From: Xiphydria camelus
Lineage: Eukaryota > Arthropoda > Insecta > Hymenoptera > Xiphydriidae
Length of the DNA stretch: 64,000 bases
Reading direction: 5' to 3'
NCBI GenBank assembly: GCA_963678675.1
Contig: OY783197.1
Location: 4,312,400 to 4,376,399, forward strand
Shown: positions 20,105 through 31,745 of the stretch, one piece after another
Layout: every line of letters starts with the position of its first letter
Position numbering within the stretch: position 1 is the first letter of the stretch
The notes under the pieces: model-generated
Told to the model about the DNA's origin: nothing
The model's input: only the letters and a program-made list of their open reading frames with translations
The model's database searches: none
Program-made: the position numbers and the translations under genes

Positions 20105-20637
20105 TTGGGTTGGCTGATAAATAATGGCGTTCTTTTTTTCAATTTAAAAGTGCGCGCAGAAAAAAAAACGTTTTAGGGTAATATTGTGTTATTTGAAAAA
20201 GTAATTTATACTTGACAAGATAGTGTGTTCGGCTTTTTCATTTTATTTAATTTTTGTTAATATTCAGATCATTAAAGTGAAATGTCAAGTGGACAAAAAT
20301 AAACATTTTCATCCAGTTTTTTGCTGCCCTAATGGGCATGTAGTACCTTCTCCATAAACATCGCAAATCTTGCGAGCAGCTTCGATGGCTTTAACACCTC
20401 GATTAAATTCTATTGAAAGAAAATATCGAAAAAATACTCATTTTTGTCCACTTAACGTTCCACTTTAATCGTCTGAAGATTGACAAAAATGAAATCAAGT
20501 GAAAAAGCCAAATACACTAATTGATAGAGCATAAATTACTCTTTCGAATAAGATATAACATTATGCCAAGACTTTTTTTTTCTATGCGCACTTTTAACTT
20601 AAAAATAAAATGCCATTACTCATATCAGCCAACCCAA
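20105..20637. mobile_element. Internally deleted mariner, TTGGGTTGGCTGATA ends
   Basis: TA at 20103-20104 and 20638-20639 is the target duplication. The ends TTGGGTTGGCTGATAAATAA and CATATCAGCCAACCCAA are complementary, followed by long subterminal inverted repeats (CATTTTTGTCCACTT region). The minus strand retains AIEAARKICDVYGEGTTCPL, a mariner helix-turn-helix region. Everything else is deleted. Confidence 0.85.
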
Positions 20638-20639
20638 TA

Positions 20640-21910
20640 CTTGCGCAGGATAATTACCAGGGAGGGGTAACAGTGTCGACTAGCTCACATACGCTCTGCC
20701 CTTCGCCGCTCTTTCGTCTACCCAAACGAACGCGCAGCGTCCGAAAACCTCTTTTTATCGGCCACTGGCGAGCCCGCGCGTCTGCTCGGTCCTTTTTCTT
20801 TCCGGGGGCGTTCGGTGCTCCCGTTACGTCCGTTCGAGTGCTCTTCTCGAAAACGCATCGCGAGATAAGGAGTGGAGGGGCGAGCGGAACTCGCGCGAGT
20901 ACCTATAGAGCGAGTAGCACGAAACGGAGAGTTCCTCCCGGCCGAATATAACCGCGTCGCTCGTAGGCCGCGTCACGCCGAGCGTGTATTTATTTACATA
21001 TGTGCCTTTTTTCTCTCGCAGACAGCGGCGCTGCCCCCGACGCTCGCCTCGTATCGTGATTCACGGCACTACTCGCTACCCGTCTCGACGCTCCGCGACC
21101 GCCAGGCCCTTATCGTTTATATATAACGACTAGATACTTTTCCAGATTTCCGTTCACGCGCCGCGTACCAGTGACATTTGTATCACTGACGAGCGCGAGA
21201 GAAAGAGACAGTTTAAGCGAGAGGGTGCACGGATACTGATCGATGGTAGGGAACGGGGCGGATTGGGACGGAGGGTCGAACGGGAGCGAGAAGTCCCGCG
21301 CCTTGCAAAGGGAAATAATAATCAACACATTTACGAGCGCTCCGCTGACAAGGAGTCACATGTCATCGTTTGGTGGAAGATCCAACAGTGGAGGATACGC
21401 CTCCGTTGCTCCGCGTGAGGCTACGGAGTCCCGCGAAGACCGTTGCCGCGTTACAGACGCACCGTCGCGACGTCGTCTCTTCGTCACGATATAGATAGAG
21501 TGGCCCTTCCCTTCCTCGGTCTTCGGTGTCTCACGGGAAGAAATCCCGCGGACGGACGGACGGACGGACGGCGTGAAAGCACCTCGAGAAGGGGCTGTGA
21601 AGTAGAGGGGTTGAAAGGCGGAGTGGAAGGTGGAGAGAGAAGCCTCTCGCTCTACGCGTGCTCGGTTTGATTCGAGTCTCGCGCTCGTCTCTCGTTTCCG
21701 CACACCTCGGACGTCGGTGTCGCGTTTGGGAAGATCCTCTGCACACGTGCGCACCCCGGCCTACCCAATCGAGGTACGCGGACACGTCGTATTCAATTAA
21801 TTTCAAAGCGTCTCCGGGCGGGCGCCTGACAGACGCTACCCTCTGTACGCCGCTGTAAGCGGCTCTGCGGTTGCCCCTCGCCAGGCGCAACTGCCCATTC
21901 AATCCGGAGC
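20640..21910. other. Non-repetitive CpG-rich island
   Basis: About 1.3 kb of GC- and CpG-rich sequence with a (GGAC)n microsatellite near 21548-21572, unlike the A+T-rich repeats on both sides. Overlapping arginine-rich ORFs occur in several frames on both strands, as expected of high GC and not of coding. It may be a regulatory block or non-coding exon. Confidence 0.45.
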
Positions 21911-21916
21911 ATCGTA

Positions 21917-22446
21917 TTAAGGTTTCTCGAGCGTTATACTAAAAATAGTGAGAAATGCTTGAAAATGATTGCATTCGGTAGATTGAAGTAAACAAAAAAT
22001 TCAGTTACATTTTCAAGTCTTTTAAGAAGCTCGTTGCAAAGATTTTTGAATAACAAAATAACACGTGTTCTTATGGGTTATAACCAACAAACCGCGATTT
22101 TTCTGAGAAAAATAGTGAAAAAATTCTGAAATTTTTTGAACAGCAAGTTTAATGAACTAAAATCATCTATTCCAATTTTCACGTTCATTAAGAAGCCCGT
22201 TATTTTTTTATTAATTGTTCTTTATAAATTTAACCTTTGATAAGCCAATGTGGCAACGTTGCATGACGTACAGATGCATGACCAGATGTTTTGGGCTCCA
22301 TTTTTGAACTCACAGATACACACGTACTACTGTACGTCAAACATTGTTGCCACATCGCACGAAGAACATACTTTAGAGTGTTACTGTACTTCAGTGGACT
22401 AACTTTTAGCAGGGAAAAAGCCCCTGTACCGCTCGAGAAACCTTAA
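21917..22446. mobile_element. TTAA-flanked element 2
   Basis: TTAA at 21917-21920 and 22443-22446 bracket the inverted ends GGTTTCTCGAGCG and CGCTCGAGAAACC. An inner pair, ATGTGGCAACGTTG / TTGTTGCCACAT with GACGTACAG / CTGTACGTC (about 22252-22360), forms a second palindrome. No ORF. Confidence 0.65.
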
Positions 22447-23837
22447 GCGTATCGCCCTGCAAATATATAGGCACGCATGATGAATCGAAATATTTCAACG
22501 CTGGATTGCAAAATCTTCGCCGCGAGCGCGCGTATATGCTATGTAAACTGTACGCAGAAATCTACGCGGTACGTTTTCGCATGAGTATTTTTGCAAATAC
22601 GTACACAAGTACCGATATAGGTACTGAGAAAAAAAGTGTTTCAAAATATAGGTAGCAATCAATCCCAAAAAGTATGAGGGAACAATTTTAGGTAAGTGAT
22701 GTAGTGATGGGACAGTTATGAACTCGATTAAATACTGTAATGTACTAGAAGTCTCGGCGCGTAGTATACACGCATCTAGAGTTTCAAAATTAAATTATAT
22801 TTCGTTTGGAGAAATCCTTCCATCCGTCCATTCAAGAAAAATTAATTAAAAAACGACAAAATTAAATAAAATGTTCAAATGTAAAAGATAGTTTTTCGAA
22901 CTGTCTGTATGTCCGCTGGTAAAGTCTGTCAGTTCGTCCATTAATTCGTCATTCCATTCAACCATTCTTTGAAACGTAAAAAAAGATTTCGTCACACAGA
23001 CATAAAATAGTGCATGATTTAGAAGATTTTTATATTTTTGACGAATAAAGACTGATTCGCACTACGCGCTCAGGTCACAGTACGCTCACCATCCGCTGAC
23101 AGTCAAACATTTGGGGCTCATTCCATGCTAATTGCGAATAAAATAAAAAAAGTGAAGTGTAATTAAGTTTTATAACTGTCATATTTGGATAGCAAAACTA
23201 TCCTATTTTAAGATATCGGCAATAAAATTCACAAATTTTAGCAAAAAAGATGGTAAAAATTATGTTTCATACATTCAATTTCATATTCCCACAATAGAGT
23301 AGTTTGAACATGCTGATACATGGCAACACTGTTTTCCGCCATTTTGATTCGGCAACGTGTTCTTGCCTTGTGTAAGTGCTAGGACATTCAGTGCTAAGTA
23401 TTTTGGTGTACTCTGGATAATGAGAATACAATCATCCAACCCAATTCATCAACTTCCTGTCCCAAGCACGAGCCGAAACGAGGAGGAGTGCGAAAATAAA
23501 CTTGTACAGAGTGCCTATGTACTGTGTTTGAAAAATAATGCATTAATAACTATAATTTTATAACATTTGCTATATAAAAGTGAATAAAAGTCTAATTTTT
23601 CTATATAATTTGTTCACTCGTAACACCCGTCACATATTTAACTGTAATTTAACACAATTAATTATTGCTGATTGTGTAATTTTTCTATGAAAACAAAATT
23701 GTTACACATTGGTTTCTAATAACATACTGCATTTTGTATACAAAACAGCACAGTAGACCTAAACTTTTGTATTTACTAGGCAAGAACCCCAGTACACCTT
23801 ATGAGGAAGTAACATCCGTCACAGCATTAAAAATTAT
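22447..23837. other. Repeat-poor A+T-rich sequence, no gene recognised
   Basis: No supported ORF, no clear inverted ends. The phrase TAACACCCGTCAC occurs near 23620 and again near 24263, hinting at a direct-repeat-bounded insertion. Confidence 0.35.
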
Positions 23838-24000
23838 ATTTTTGTCACTCAGTGTCAAATACTCGGTTTCATGGGCGTCCTCGACGTATGTGAAATCATC
23901 TTTCACACACCAATTCGTGAAAAGTTGCGCAGTGCGTGAAATAACCTGCGCAGTGCGTGAAATCGCCAATCTCGTATTTGACACTTAGTGACAAAAAATA
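23838..24000. mobile_element. Small MITE, TTTTTGTCACTNAGTGTCAAA ends
   Basis: TATTTTTGTCACTCAGTGTC and GACACTTAGTGACAAAAAAT are inverted. The interior holds a 22-bp direct duplication, TGCGCAGTGCGTGAAATAAC / TGCGCAGTGCGTGAAATCGC. Confidence 0.7.
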
Positions 24001-24031
24001 GAATTCGTTATTCGGTTGTTTCGCGCCGTTC

Positions 24032-24087
24032 TAACGAGTGTGATTGCCGTACTCGCTTCGCTCGTGCGGCAAACTTCACACTCGTTA
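24032..24087. repeat. Compact GC-rich hairpin
   Basis: TAACGAGTGTGATTGCCGTA and CTCGC fold onto GCTCGTGCGGCAA and CTTCACACTCGTTA, around a TTC turn. It is 37 bp beyond the preceding MITE. Function unknown. Confidence 0.65.
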
Positions 24088-24468
24088 AAAACAGCGCTTC
24101 ACGCCCTAATAACGAAAATAACTATTACTACTATTAAACTTCACTTTATAAATTATTCATTTTTGTCAAATGCAAACTTCATTGAAATTTATTTAATTAC
24201 CTAAAAGCGACTACGCTAATATATTTAGTTTATGATTTATACCAAATTGAATGAGTGAAAATGTAACACCCGTCACCGTGGAATAAGCCCTTAGCTTTTT
24301 TTTGTCAGGCTGAAAAAGAGCTACACCGAATTACACTTAATGTACAAAATGATACCTTGGTATCTTATACACAACATGTTAAACGTGATTGGACAAGTAA
24401 AAACTAATAATATATATTTTTGTAAAAAATCAAAAGTAACACGAAGTAGCGTCCTTGAAAAGTGGAGG

Positions 24469-24850
24469 GTGGTATCGGACAAACATAAAACTATAGAGAA
24501 TGATTGGTCTTCTGAGGTAATTTAATAACAGAACAAATTACAAAGGCTAAGTGTTTACTTACAGGAGTTCGAAAACACAAAATACAGTTTTATTCGGTTT
24601 TGAAATACAGCCTGATAAAACACTTACTTTGTAATAAGTTGCAGTCACACAAATCAATCTCCGTGCACCAGATCACTCGCGAAAATCCAAAATCTCGACG
24701 CACGAGACACACGATTCATAGGACAATCCTAAAATGGCGTGGGCTTGGCTAGTTCATTCCCATCAACTCACTGTATGCCTAACAGGTGCTGTCTCAAGCA
24801 GGAAATAACGAAAACTGCTTTCGTCCGATACCACCGCTGTCCGATACCAG
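24469..24850. mobile_element. Possible DNA transposon, GGTGGTATCGGAC ends
   Basis: GGTGGTATCGGAC at about 24470 and GTCCGATACCACC at about 24818 are exact complements; GTCCGATACC is repeated once more at about 24838. The interior has no ORF. Confidence 0.5.
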
Positions 24851-24889
24851 ACGACTGTCCCCTGTACGTGATAGTAAAAACAGCGTCGA

Positions 24890-25195
24890 CCAGTGTTACA
24901 CGAGTATGAGAACAATATGAATGCACAGTTGGCTGGACACTTACATAGATTATAATTTTACAATACATAGATACGTTTTCTCTATATTTTTAACATATTA
25001 TTACTGCTCAGGATTAGGTTAATGTGATATAATAATTTTAATCAAAATTACTACACAAATTTAACAAAATAATTAAAGAGAAGGAAACCCTAAAACCCTC
25101 TGGATTTATCAAAAATTCCCTGACTACCGAAAAATTTCCCTGACTAATCAAAATCTCTACATTTCCCGATTTTCAAGTCGAGGGACCACCACGTT
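24890..25195. repeat. CCCTGAC repeat, family 3, 3' part
   Basis: Matches 51480-51610 and the 3' end near 52112: GAGTATGAGAACAATATGAA, GCACAGTTGGCTG, TACGTTTTCTCTATATTT and TCAGGATTAGGTTAATG. It ends CCCTGACTACCGAAAAATTTC and TTCCCGATTTTCAAGTC. Confidence 0.7.
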
Positions 25196-25239
25196 TAGAG
25201 ATTGATTGCTACATTGTAGAACATCATTTTTCTCAGTGT

Positions 25240-25744
25240 GCGTACCTACGCATATTTTGGGTAAATGCAGTGCGTGTGAACGGTCGATCCACACATATGC
25301 CCGCCCGTGCGTGCGACGAACAACTTTTTAAGTCGTTCGTTATCGATATTAGGTGCAGGGTTCATCGAGAGGCCCGTTCATCGCGCTGCGCGTCACCCGA
25401 CTCGTTTGGTCACCTGAACGGTCAAAGGGCGAGTTCTTTCTGACGGAAAACCGCAGAGTGCATCGCGGAGGGAAACGAAGTTATCGCGAGTGCGCCGAGT
25501 GGATCGTTTCGATCACTGTACGCCTCGAAGTTTGATCACGAAGTAGCTCCGTGGGGTGACGAGTTCACCGTTGCCACCGAACGGTAAGGCGTGGCATAAA
25601 GGGACCCCGGGGAGTTTAATGCGACGGGCCTCGGAATCGATCGGCGGAAGTTGTTGCTTCTCTCGTCGTTCTTCCTCTCCTCGAAGGGGGTCCTGTACGG
25701 TACGGGGTGTTCCACTCGGGATAGTAATCCTAGGCTTCTCTCGC
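25240..25744. other. Non-repetitive CpG-rich island
   Basis: GC-rich, CpG-rich, with no TE ends. No coding signal beyond overlapping short ORFs in opposite strands. Confidence 0.4.
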
Positions 25745-26395
25745 AGCGTGTCCCCCATTCCCCTATTTTTGAAGTTTCTCTTTCACCCTAAAAATTACGA
25801 TTTTCCCCATTTCCCACTGTAACTCGATAGTTTCCCTCTAAATCACCTATATTACTCAGCTTCTTGGTTGAGTTTGTCTTTTTGTTATTTTCGATTACGT
25901 AAAGAGGGTTAAGATGGTCAATTTTCTTTCATTTTTTTTTGTTAAAATGCTACCAAAAATCCTTCCTTCATCTATCTGCATCAATATTTCATTTAAAATA
26001 TAATAACATAGTTGAATTAATGCTTCTTACCAGAAACTAGATGTGACAAAAATATCAGATTTTGATATCCAGATTTAAGTAAGTTACCTTACCCTAAATA
26101 CCTATTAAAAATTCTTAAAATCGAATAAAAATCGTGTCCGAATTTATTAGATTTGAATACGCTGTACGCGCACGAAAAATTGCAGGTATAACATTTTCAA
26201 ATTTAATAAATTCAGACAATTTTGATTCGTTTTTTATCAGTTTTTGATGAAAAAAAAAACAAAAACAAAAACGCACAGTAAACGGATAAGTACCTCCTAA
26301 TCAGCTTTTGATAGGAATTTTGGGAAGAGTACTTACATAACACAAAAGGTACAAATTTTAAGTTACAAAAACATTCGTTCATTTAATGTCCCGTC
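25745..26395. repeat. GGCTTCACAGCCCCTATTTA repeat, inverted copy
   Basis: Reverse complement of the repeat at 7525-8335 and 42665-43530. CTGCATCAATATTTCATTTA corresponds to TAAATGAAATATTGATGCAG. It shows ATTCCCCTATTT near one end and AAAAACATTCGTTCATTTAA near the other. Confidence 0.6.
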
Positions 26396-26600
26396 TCACG
26401 ATAGACGGAATTCGGAATATCGGTTCGTACCATTAATGACGTCACGATCATAAATGCCTCGCCAACTTATAGTTAATCTCGCCATCGGCGAAGCGGTATT
26501 TTTCAGCGAACTTAGGTCGCGAATAACACGGTCCTACATCTTTCCGGGAAGGTAATTACCGGACGGATCGCAGCAAGCCGTCTCCCGCAGTGCCCGCTTC

Positions 26601-26697
26601 AATAGGTTCATAGGAACTTTTTTCTTATTTTCATCCAAGGAACCAGCCCTTGAAGTTTGTCGCAATATTAAAGAATCACCCGGTATATATCGGGTGT
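26601..26697. mobile_element. Terminal fragment of the CAAACTTCAAGGNNGGGTTCC element
   Basis: AACTTTTTTCTTATTTTCAT then CCAAGGAACC and GAATCACCCGGTATAT match the right end of the element at 45583-45992. The other end is missing; the next element abuts it. Confidence 0.6.
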
Positions 26698-26700
26698 TCT

Positions 26701-27070
26701 CAAACCTCTGACCCAGAGAAAACTCTAAAAAATTACGGACATAATGCAATTGATTTTATTGAAATCCGTTAAGAATTTACGGAGAAATTAATTATTAAAT
26801 GTGTAATTAATATTTTGAATTTATTCGGCATTGATGATGTCATATCAAGGCTCATGAAGATAATTTGTATAACGATAGCAATTGCGATTATCTTCATGAG
26901 CCTTCATATGACGTAATCAATGCCGAATAAATTCAAAATATTAATTACTTTTTAATAATTAATTTCTCCGTAAATTCTTGACGGATTTCAATAAAATCAA
27001 TTGCATTATGACCGTAATTTTTTAATAAGCATAGGGTTTTCGTCGGGGTCAGAGGTTTGAGAGCACCCCG
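26701..27070. mobile_element. Palindromic MITE, CGGGTGTTCTCAAACCTCTG ends
   Basis: The left arm CGGGTGTTCTCAAACCTCTG then ACGGACATAATGCAATTGAT and the right arm ATCAATTGCATTATGACCGT then CAGAGGTTTGAGAGCACCCCG are complementary over about 160 bp, with TATAT on both flanks. The short loop includes AACGATAGCAATTGC. Confidence 0.82.
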
Positions 27071-27099
27071 TATATGTAAATGAATGTGTTTCTGTATAT

Positions 27100-27876
27100 T
27101 TACGGAGAAAAAGGATTAGTAAGTTTTACGGTAAATCCCAGTGGCAGGGCTCCTCGGGAGGTGATTAAGCCGCGTATCTACTTTGCGAGGCTGCCGCAAT
27201 GTGAGCTACTAGCAACTTTGACTGATAGCAGGAGGCAATCACGAAGCAGCGCGAGCCGTCATTCAGTTCACTCACTGCGAGCAAGAATGTCGGACTTATC
27301 AACTGCTGCGATGTCTTTTATCGTGATACACAGAATTTGAAAAAAATTGTGAAAAGAAAAAACAGCGACGACGACATCGTATGTGGGCGAAATACTTGTA
27401 TAAAAATGGTTTAAATCATGGCGACAGACTGTTGCAAGATGTGATGTCTGAATCTATTGAAGATGCAATGAAAAACTTTTCTCGCATGTCGTTGGCCGAT
27501 TTTGAGTACCTACTTGGCCGAATTAATAAATCAGATTGTTGTGAAAAAAACGACACATTTATGAGAGAAGCGATTAACGTAAAATGCCGCGCAACGAGGC
27601 TTCTTTGAGCACAACCAAAAACCGACAAAATTTGGCTGGCTTACCGCAAAGTAGATACGCGGCTTTTAACAGTTCGTTATAGCATAAACAGCAGTTTATA
27701 CAGTAATTATAAAATGTATTATGTACCCGACACATATGAACGGGAGATTGGTAGATTTTACTGTATAAAGTAATGTTTATACTGTCACGAACTGTAAAAA
27801 GTACGCTGTTTCACCTCCCGAGGAGCTCTGCTACTGGGATTTACTGTAAAAATTATTAATCCTTTTTTTCTCTGTG
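27100..27876. mobile_element. PIF/Harbinger-like derivative with ~60-bp inverted ends
   Basis: The left end is ACGGAGAAAAAGGATTAGTA then TTTACGGTAAATCCCAGTGG. The right end is CTACTGGGATTTACTGTAAA then ATCCTTTTTTTCTCTGT. It contains the nuclease fragment at 27381-27608 and then about 250 bp of non-coding sequence. Confidence 0.7.
27381..27608 (+). pseudogene. Harbinger-type nuclease, N-terminal fragment
   Basis: 75 codons with the pattern W-x-K-Y-L...RMSLADFEYLLGRI...NDTFMREAINVKCRATRLL. This is typical of the segment that precedes the catalytic DDE domain of HARBI1-like nucleases (F-N-x-x-R-M...F-x-x-L-L...D-T-x-M-R-x-A-I). The frame ends at a stop right after RATRLL, where family members continue into the first catalytic Asp region. 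A broken gene. Confidence 0.6.
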
Positions 27877-27877
27877 T

Positions 27878-28240
27878 TTCTATGTTGTTTATATAAATCC
27901 AGAGTTTTTATCCGATCTCGATGAAATTTTGCACACGTAGGTATGATTTAAAACAAGGCGGAAAATACGGTCTACATTTGCCTTACGAAAACCCACCCCC
28001 ACGACCCTTCTCAACCTCCTTGAACAAAATTTACACGTGCAATTTTTCAGTTTTTCGCGAATATCTCGAGAATGATGAGGAAATCGGCGAAGACAGATTG
28101 TAATATTCCGAAAGCCCATAAAATTTCCTGTCGAATGACGTTAGACTGGTTCCGATGAGAGGATTATTGCCTTACTACAGAAACCTTTTACGAAATTAAC
28201 GAAAACCCAGGCAACGCCGGGTAGTCCGGTTATTTTTCCA
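27878..28240 (+). mobile_element. Helitron-like fragment
   Basis: The phrase CCGATCTCGATGAAATTTTG resembles the interior of arthropod Helitron 5' regions. The far end has CCAGGCAACGCCGGGTAGTC, a GC hairpin like the 3' hairpin of Helitrons, but the expected CTAG-type terminus is not clean. The class is inferred from general resemblance. Confidence 0.4.
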
Positions 28241-28786
28241 TAGACGGCATCCCGAATTCACATCCCAAGCAGAAAAGTTCTATATATAGCGTGTCTCTCG
28301 ACGGGCATTGCGAAATACATAATTAGAGCGGGATCACGATGGCTTCGCGGCGAAATCATTTTCCAGCTCAATTGCCCTCTCTTCGAAGACTTCATCGCCC
28401 CCGTTTCGCAATCGCTTTGATTGCTTCCGCGCGCGCCGATGCATCGTGTTTTTACTGGACTGATCACGCGCTGCCGCGGCGCGTTCTACGTACATACATG
28501 TGCATACATACATACGTCCGCGCTTGCATCGGATTGAAGGTCGCGTCGCCGTGAGTCACGAGGAGGAAATCTTATCGAAGTTGCATGACGCGTCGCTTTT
28601 ACGAATTTTGAGTGTATGCGTTCATACCAACGTGATATCTTCTATACCGTATGAAAATACAGAATGTCACATTATCAAGGGAAGATTCTGCTTATTTCCG
28701 TTATTCGTCATTTTACGAAAAAAAATCTTCCGAATAGAAGTTGTTTGATGTAGGTACTGTAAAAAAATGTATATTCAATTTAATAT
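28241..28786. other. CpG-rich island then plain sequence, no gene
   Basis: 28241-28640 is CpG-rich with an (ACAT)n microsatellite near 28490-28515; the rest is A+T-rich. No supported ORF. Confidence 0.4.
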
Positions 28787-29072
28787 ACACTGGGGGAAAA
28801 GGTCTAGTTGAATACGAACCTATAATGGAAAAATTTATTTCAGATAAATAGGAATTCATTCACGTCGAACAAAAGTCTATTTGAATTAAATAAATGTTTT
28901 GCACATTTTTTTAATCGAGTACGAACCTAGTAGAACATCTATTTATTTCAAATAGACTTTTATTCGATGTGAATACATTCATATTCATCTCAAATAAATT
29001 CCTATTCTTGTTAAATAAATTTTTCTATTATATATATAGGTTCGTATTCAACTAGACCTTTTCCCTGGGTGT
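28787..29072. mobile_element. Palindromic MITE, ACACTGGGGGAAAAGGTC ends
   Basis: The left end ACACTGGGGGAAAAGGTCTA then GTTGAATACGAACCTATA is complementary to TAGGTTCGTATTCAACTAGA then CCTTTTCCCTGGGTGT. Arms are about 130 bp with internal ATAAATAGGAATTCATTCA-type matches. Confidence 0.8.
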
Positions 29073-29639
29073 AATTGTATATAAAGATTTTATTTAATAC
29101 GTGATTATGAAAATTAATATACTCAGTTATAAAATTGATAACCAACTGTTGTGAATAATAATTTATCTATAAAGTAAATTTTAGAAGGAAAGATATTAAT
29201 TTTCACACACACATAATTACGGAGTATATTAATTTTAATAATCACGTATTGGAAAAAAGTTTTATACAAAAGTATAATGAAAATACAAATTTTTGTAAAG
29301 TGTGTTGGGGAAACGTGTAAGACGTGCGAGATATTTTTGATAACATGCTTTACTTATGAGATATGAAGATCACTTTTTTAAAAAAATGTTATTCGATATT
29401 TTCGTTGTTATAAAAGTTTTAGAGCTTGTTGAGATTAACCCTTCGTTACTCATGTGGGTTTTTGAAATATAAAAGGTCACCTGGGGTGTACTCTACACCC
29501 CAGTTATAAATTAACGTTTTCTTAGTGAAAAATTGAAATTTTGTCATACTTTTTTTTTATTTTAAAGCTTGAGATATTGCCTAATGATTTCAACATTTAA
29601 AAAAATTAATTTCGTAATTTTTTAATTAAAAAAAATGTA

Positions 29640-30551
29640 GGGGAGAGGTCCGTAAGGTGGGACAGTCACTTATTTTGACATATGGCAACTGGCAGCACTG
29701 ATGTTTATACTGTCAAGTTGTTGTATTATTAGAAGCTAACTTTTCATGGTAGAAAGACGTACTAACTCGTGTTCCTTGTGTTTGAGTCAGAGCACTCCAG
29801 AAAATTTGTTGAAAAAAGTAACTTCGAGAATTTTCCGTACGTGAAAAGTGTATTTTTTCAACGCTACAAAAAGGTGAATATCACAATTCCACCACAGTTT
29901 TAGGTCTATTTTAATATTCCGAAGGAATTTCGAATATATCTTACACATAGTGAAGAAAATATAACATCTAGTCAAAATGAGGTCGATATACGTAAGGTGG
30001 GACACTATGTGAGATTTTGTGTTTTGCAGGGGAACGCATATTATGCATGATATGTATGGAAAATTTGCCAGCCAAATTAACCAAAAACAACTCCATCGAA
30101 TGCAACAAGTGCCGATGACCATTTCATTTAAAGTGCGTCAACATGAATCGAAGTTATTTCACGTGCCAAAATTGCGACTCTGATGCCAATCTGTCTGACG
30201 AAAATTAATGAAATTTTTATCTCTCATTTTTATGGCAAAGGACTTTTCAATAAATATATCAGCAATAAACTCTTGAAATCTGGGGTGTTTTTATTTCATT
30301 TTTAGCCCTTTTCTTAATCACATTGAGTGTCCCACCTTACAGACCAATTTTTTTAATGGCCAAAAATCTTATATTCGGAAAATGGAGCATAACTTTTTTT
30401 ATTTCTGAAGCAATTTAATTACTTTCTGTAGCAAAAATGTAGAGAAGACAATTACCTTTTTGCAATGGTATATAGCTTTCCGTAATATTTCTTTTTAGTC
30501 AAAAAATTTGGCCAAAATACAAAACCCGTCCCACCTTACGGACCTCTCCCC
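29640..30551. mobile_element. Pogo/Tigger-like element nested in the TTAA element
   Basis: TA at 29638-29639 and 30552-30553. The termini GGGGAGAGGTCCGTAAGGTG then GGAC and GTCCCACCTTACGGACC then TCTCCCC are perfect inverted repeats. It is 912 bp and carries a broken PHD finger on the plus strand but no DDE domain, so it is a deletion derivative. The superfamily is inferred from the TA duplication and the PHD finger. Confidence 0.7.
30044..30208 (+). pseudogene. PHD-type zinc finger, C-terminal transposase fragment with in-frame stop
   Basis: Reads CMICMENLPAKL...IECNKCR then a stop (TGA at 30116-30118), then PFHLKCVNMNRSYFTCQNCD and a terminal stop. The spacing C-x2-C...C-x2-C...H-x2-C...C-x2-C is that of a PHD finger. 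Insect pogo-like transposases often end in such a finger. It is preceded by an acceptor-like TGTTTTGCAG. Broken. Confidence 0.65.
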
Positions 30552-31224
30552 TACATAATTATGAGGTCTCGGTTTTCACACGCTCAGGTCTCCCTGCCAA
30601 TTTTTATAAAAAAAAATGGTATATTTATTATTTAATAGACTGAGGATAGTTATCATACTCTCGTTTTATTAACGAAGGACAAATTAGGTAACAAATTAGA
30701 ACAAGTTTTATAGAAAAATATTAATTATTAAATGAATTATAGACTGTACACAGGCTACATCCCACGGCTCTTTGCAGCGTTCTATCGAAGAGACAAATCG
30801 TTTTATCCCGCGCTTTTGGTGTCAAATTCTTTAATGAAATGTTCCCGAAAGGTACTGAAAGTGCCAACCTCGAAAAAAAAAACTCTAGGCATGGCATGCA
30901 AAAAAAGGAGGTTGCGGTGTAGCCTACACCCCACGTAAGCAATGAAGGGTTAACGAAAAAGCTTTTATCTAACCTACGTGATTATGAAAATTAATATACT
31001 CTCCGCTAGGAAATGTACTAGGTAAATTTCACAAGCAAATATATTAATTTTTATAATTAGGTACATATTGGAAAAAAGCTTTATATAAAAATATATTACT
31101 TAAACGTATAAATTTCTTTACAGTGTATTGAGGGGAATGTGTAATACATGCAAGATGTTTTTGATAATACGCTTTATTTATGAGATATGAAAAAGTAACT
31201 TCTATTTTTTTAAATGGAATTCTA

Positions 31225-31745
31225 TATTTTTGTTCTTATAAAAGTTGTAGAGCTCGTTGAGATTAACAAAAACGATGTGAAGTGAAGTACCCATCCGTTG
31301 ATTCGTTTGTGAGATATTTCCGCTCAAACTACATGAGCAAGTTGCGCTGCGCGCGACTAATTGAAGAGGCAAGTGGATGAACGGGTTATGTAACATTTTT
31401 AGAAAAAATTAGATCACTCAGTGGATGAAAGTCTTATGTCCGAATGTAACTTCTGGTAAATCTTGGATAGCTCTAATTCTATTCAAAATGTTTAGTATGC
31501 CATACCTATGTCTACTGAATGGAAGATGGCCTACAAACTCAAATATCTCAAAACCAACTTTTTGTTGCACAACCCCTTCATCCACTTGCCTCTTCAACTG
31601 TAATAGTTCCCCGGACTTAACTCCCTCTTACTCTTAATTTTGTAGTTGAAGCTGCAATATCTCACAAACGGTCCATCGAATGTGTCTTTCACCTTACCTT
31701 TTCCGTTCATTTCGATGAGCTCTACCACATTTATAGGAATGAAAA
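31225..31745. mobile_element. Fold-back element overlapping unit 2 of the tandem duplication
   Basis: AAGAGGCAAGTGGATGAACG at about 31363 pairs with CTTCATCCACTTGCCTCTT near 31567. GTTTGTGAGATATT pairs with AATATCTCACAAAC, and GTAGAGCTCGTTGA with CGATGAGCTCTACC. Imperfect arms of about 190 bp. Confidence 0.6.

Larger units (their letters stand above)
29435..30953. mobile_element. TTAA-flanked (piggyBac-like) element 3
   Basis: TTAA at 29435-29438 and 30950-30953. The ends CCCTTCGTTACTCATGTGGG and CCCACGTAAGCAATGAAGGG are complementary with few mismatches. Near the left end is a perfect hairpin, CTGGGGTGTACTCTACACCC, echoed at the right end by GTGTAGCCTACACC. A pogo-like element (29640-30551) lies inside. 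No transposase. Confidence 0.8.
29091..31275. repeat. Tandem duplication of a ~340-bp unit, one copy disrupted
   Basis: Unit 1 (29091-29438) and unit 2 (30975-31275) share CGTGATTATGAAAATTAATA, TATTGGAAAAAAG, TTTGATAA-A-GCTTTA, TTATGAGATATGAA and GTTGTAGAGCTCGTTGAGAT. Unit 1 is cut at TTAA by the 1.5-kb element 29435-30953. Unit 2 keeps the uninserted TTAA at 31263-31266. Confidence 0.7.
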
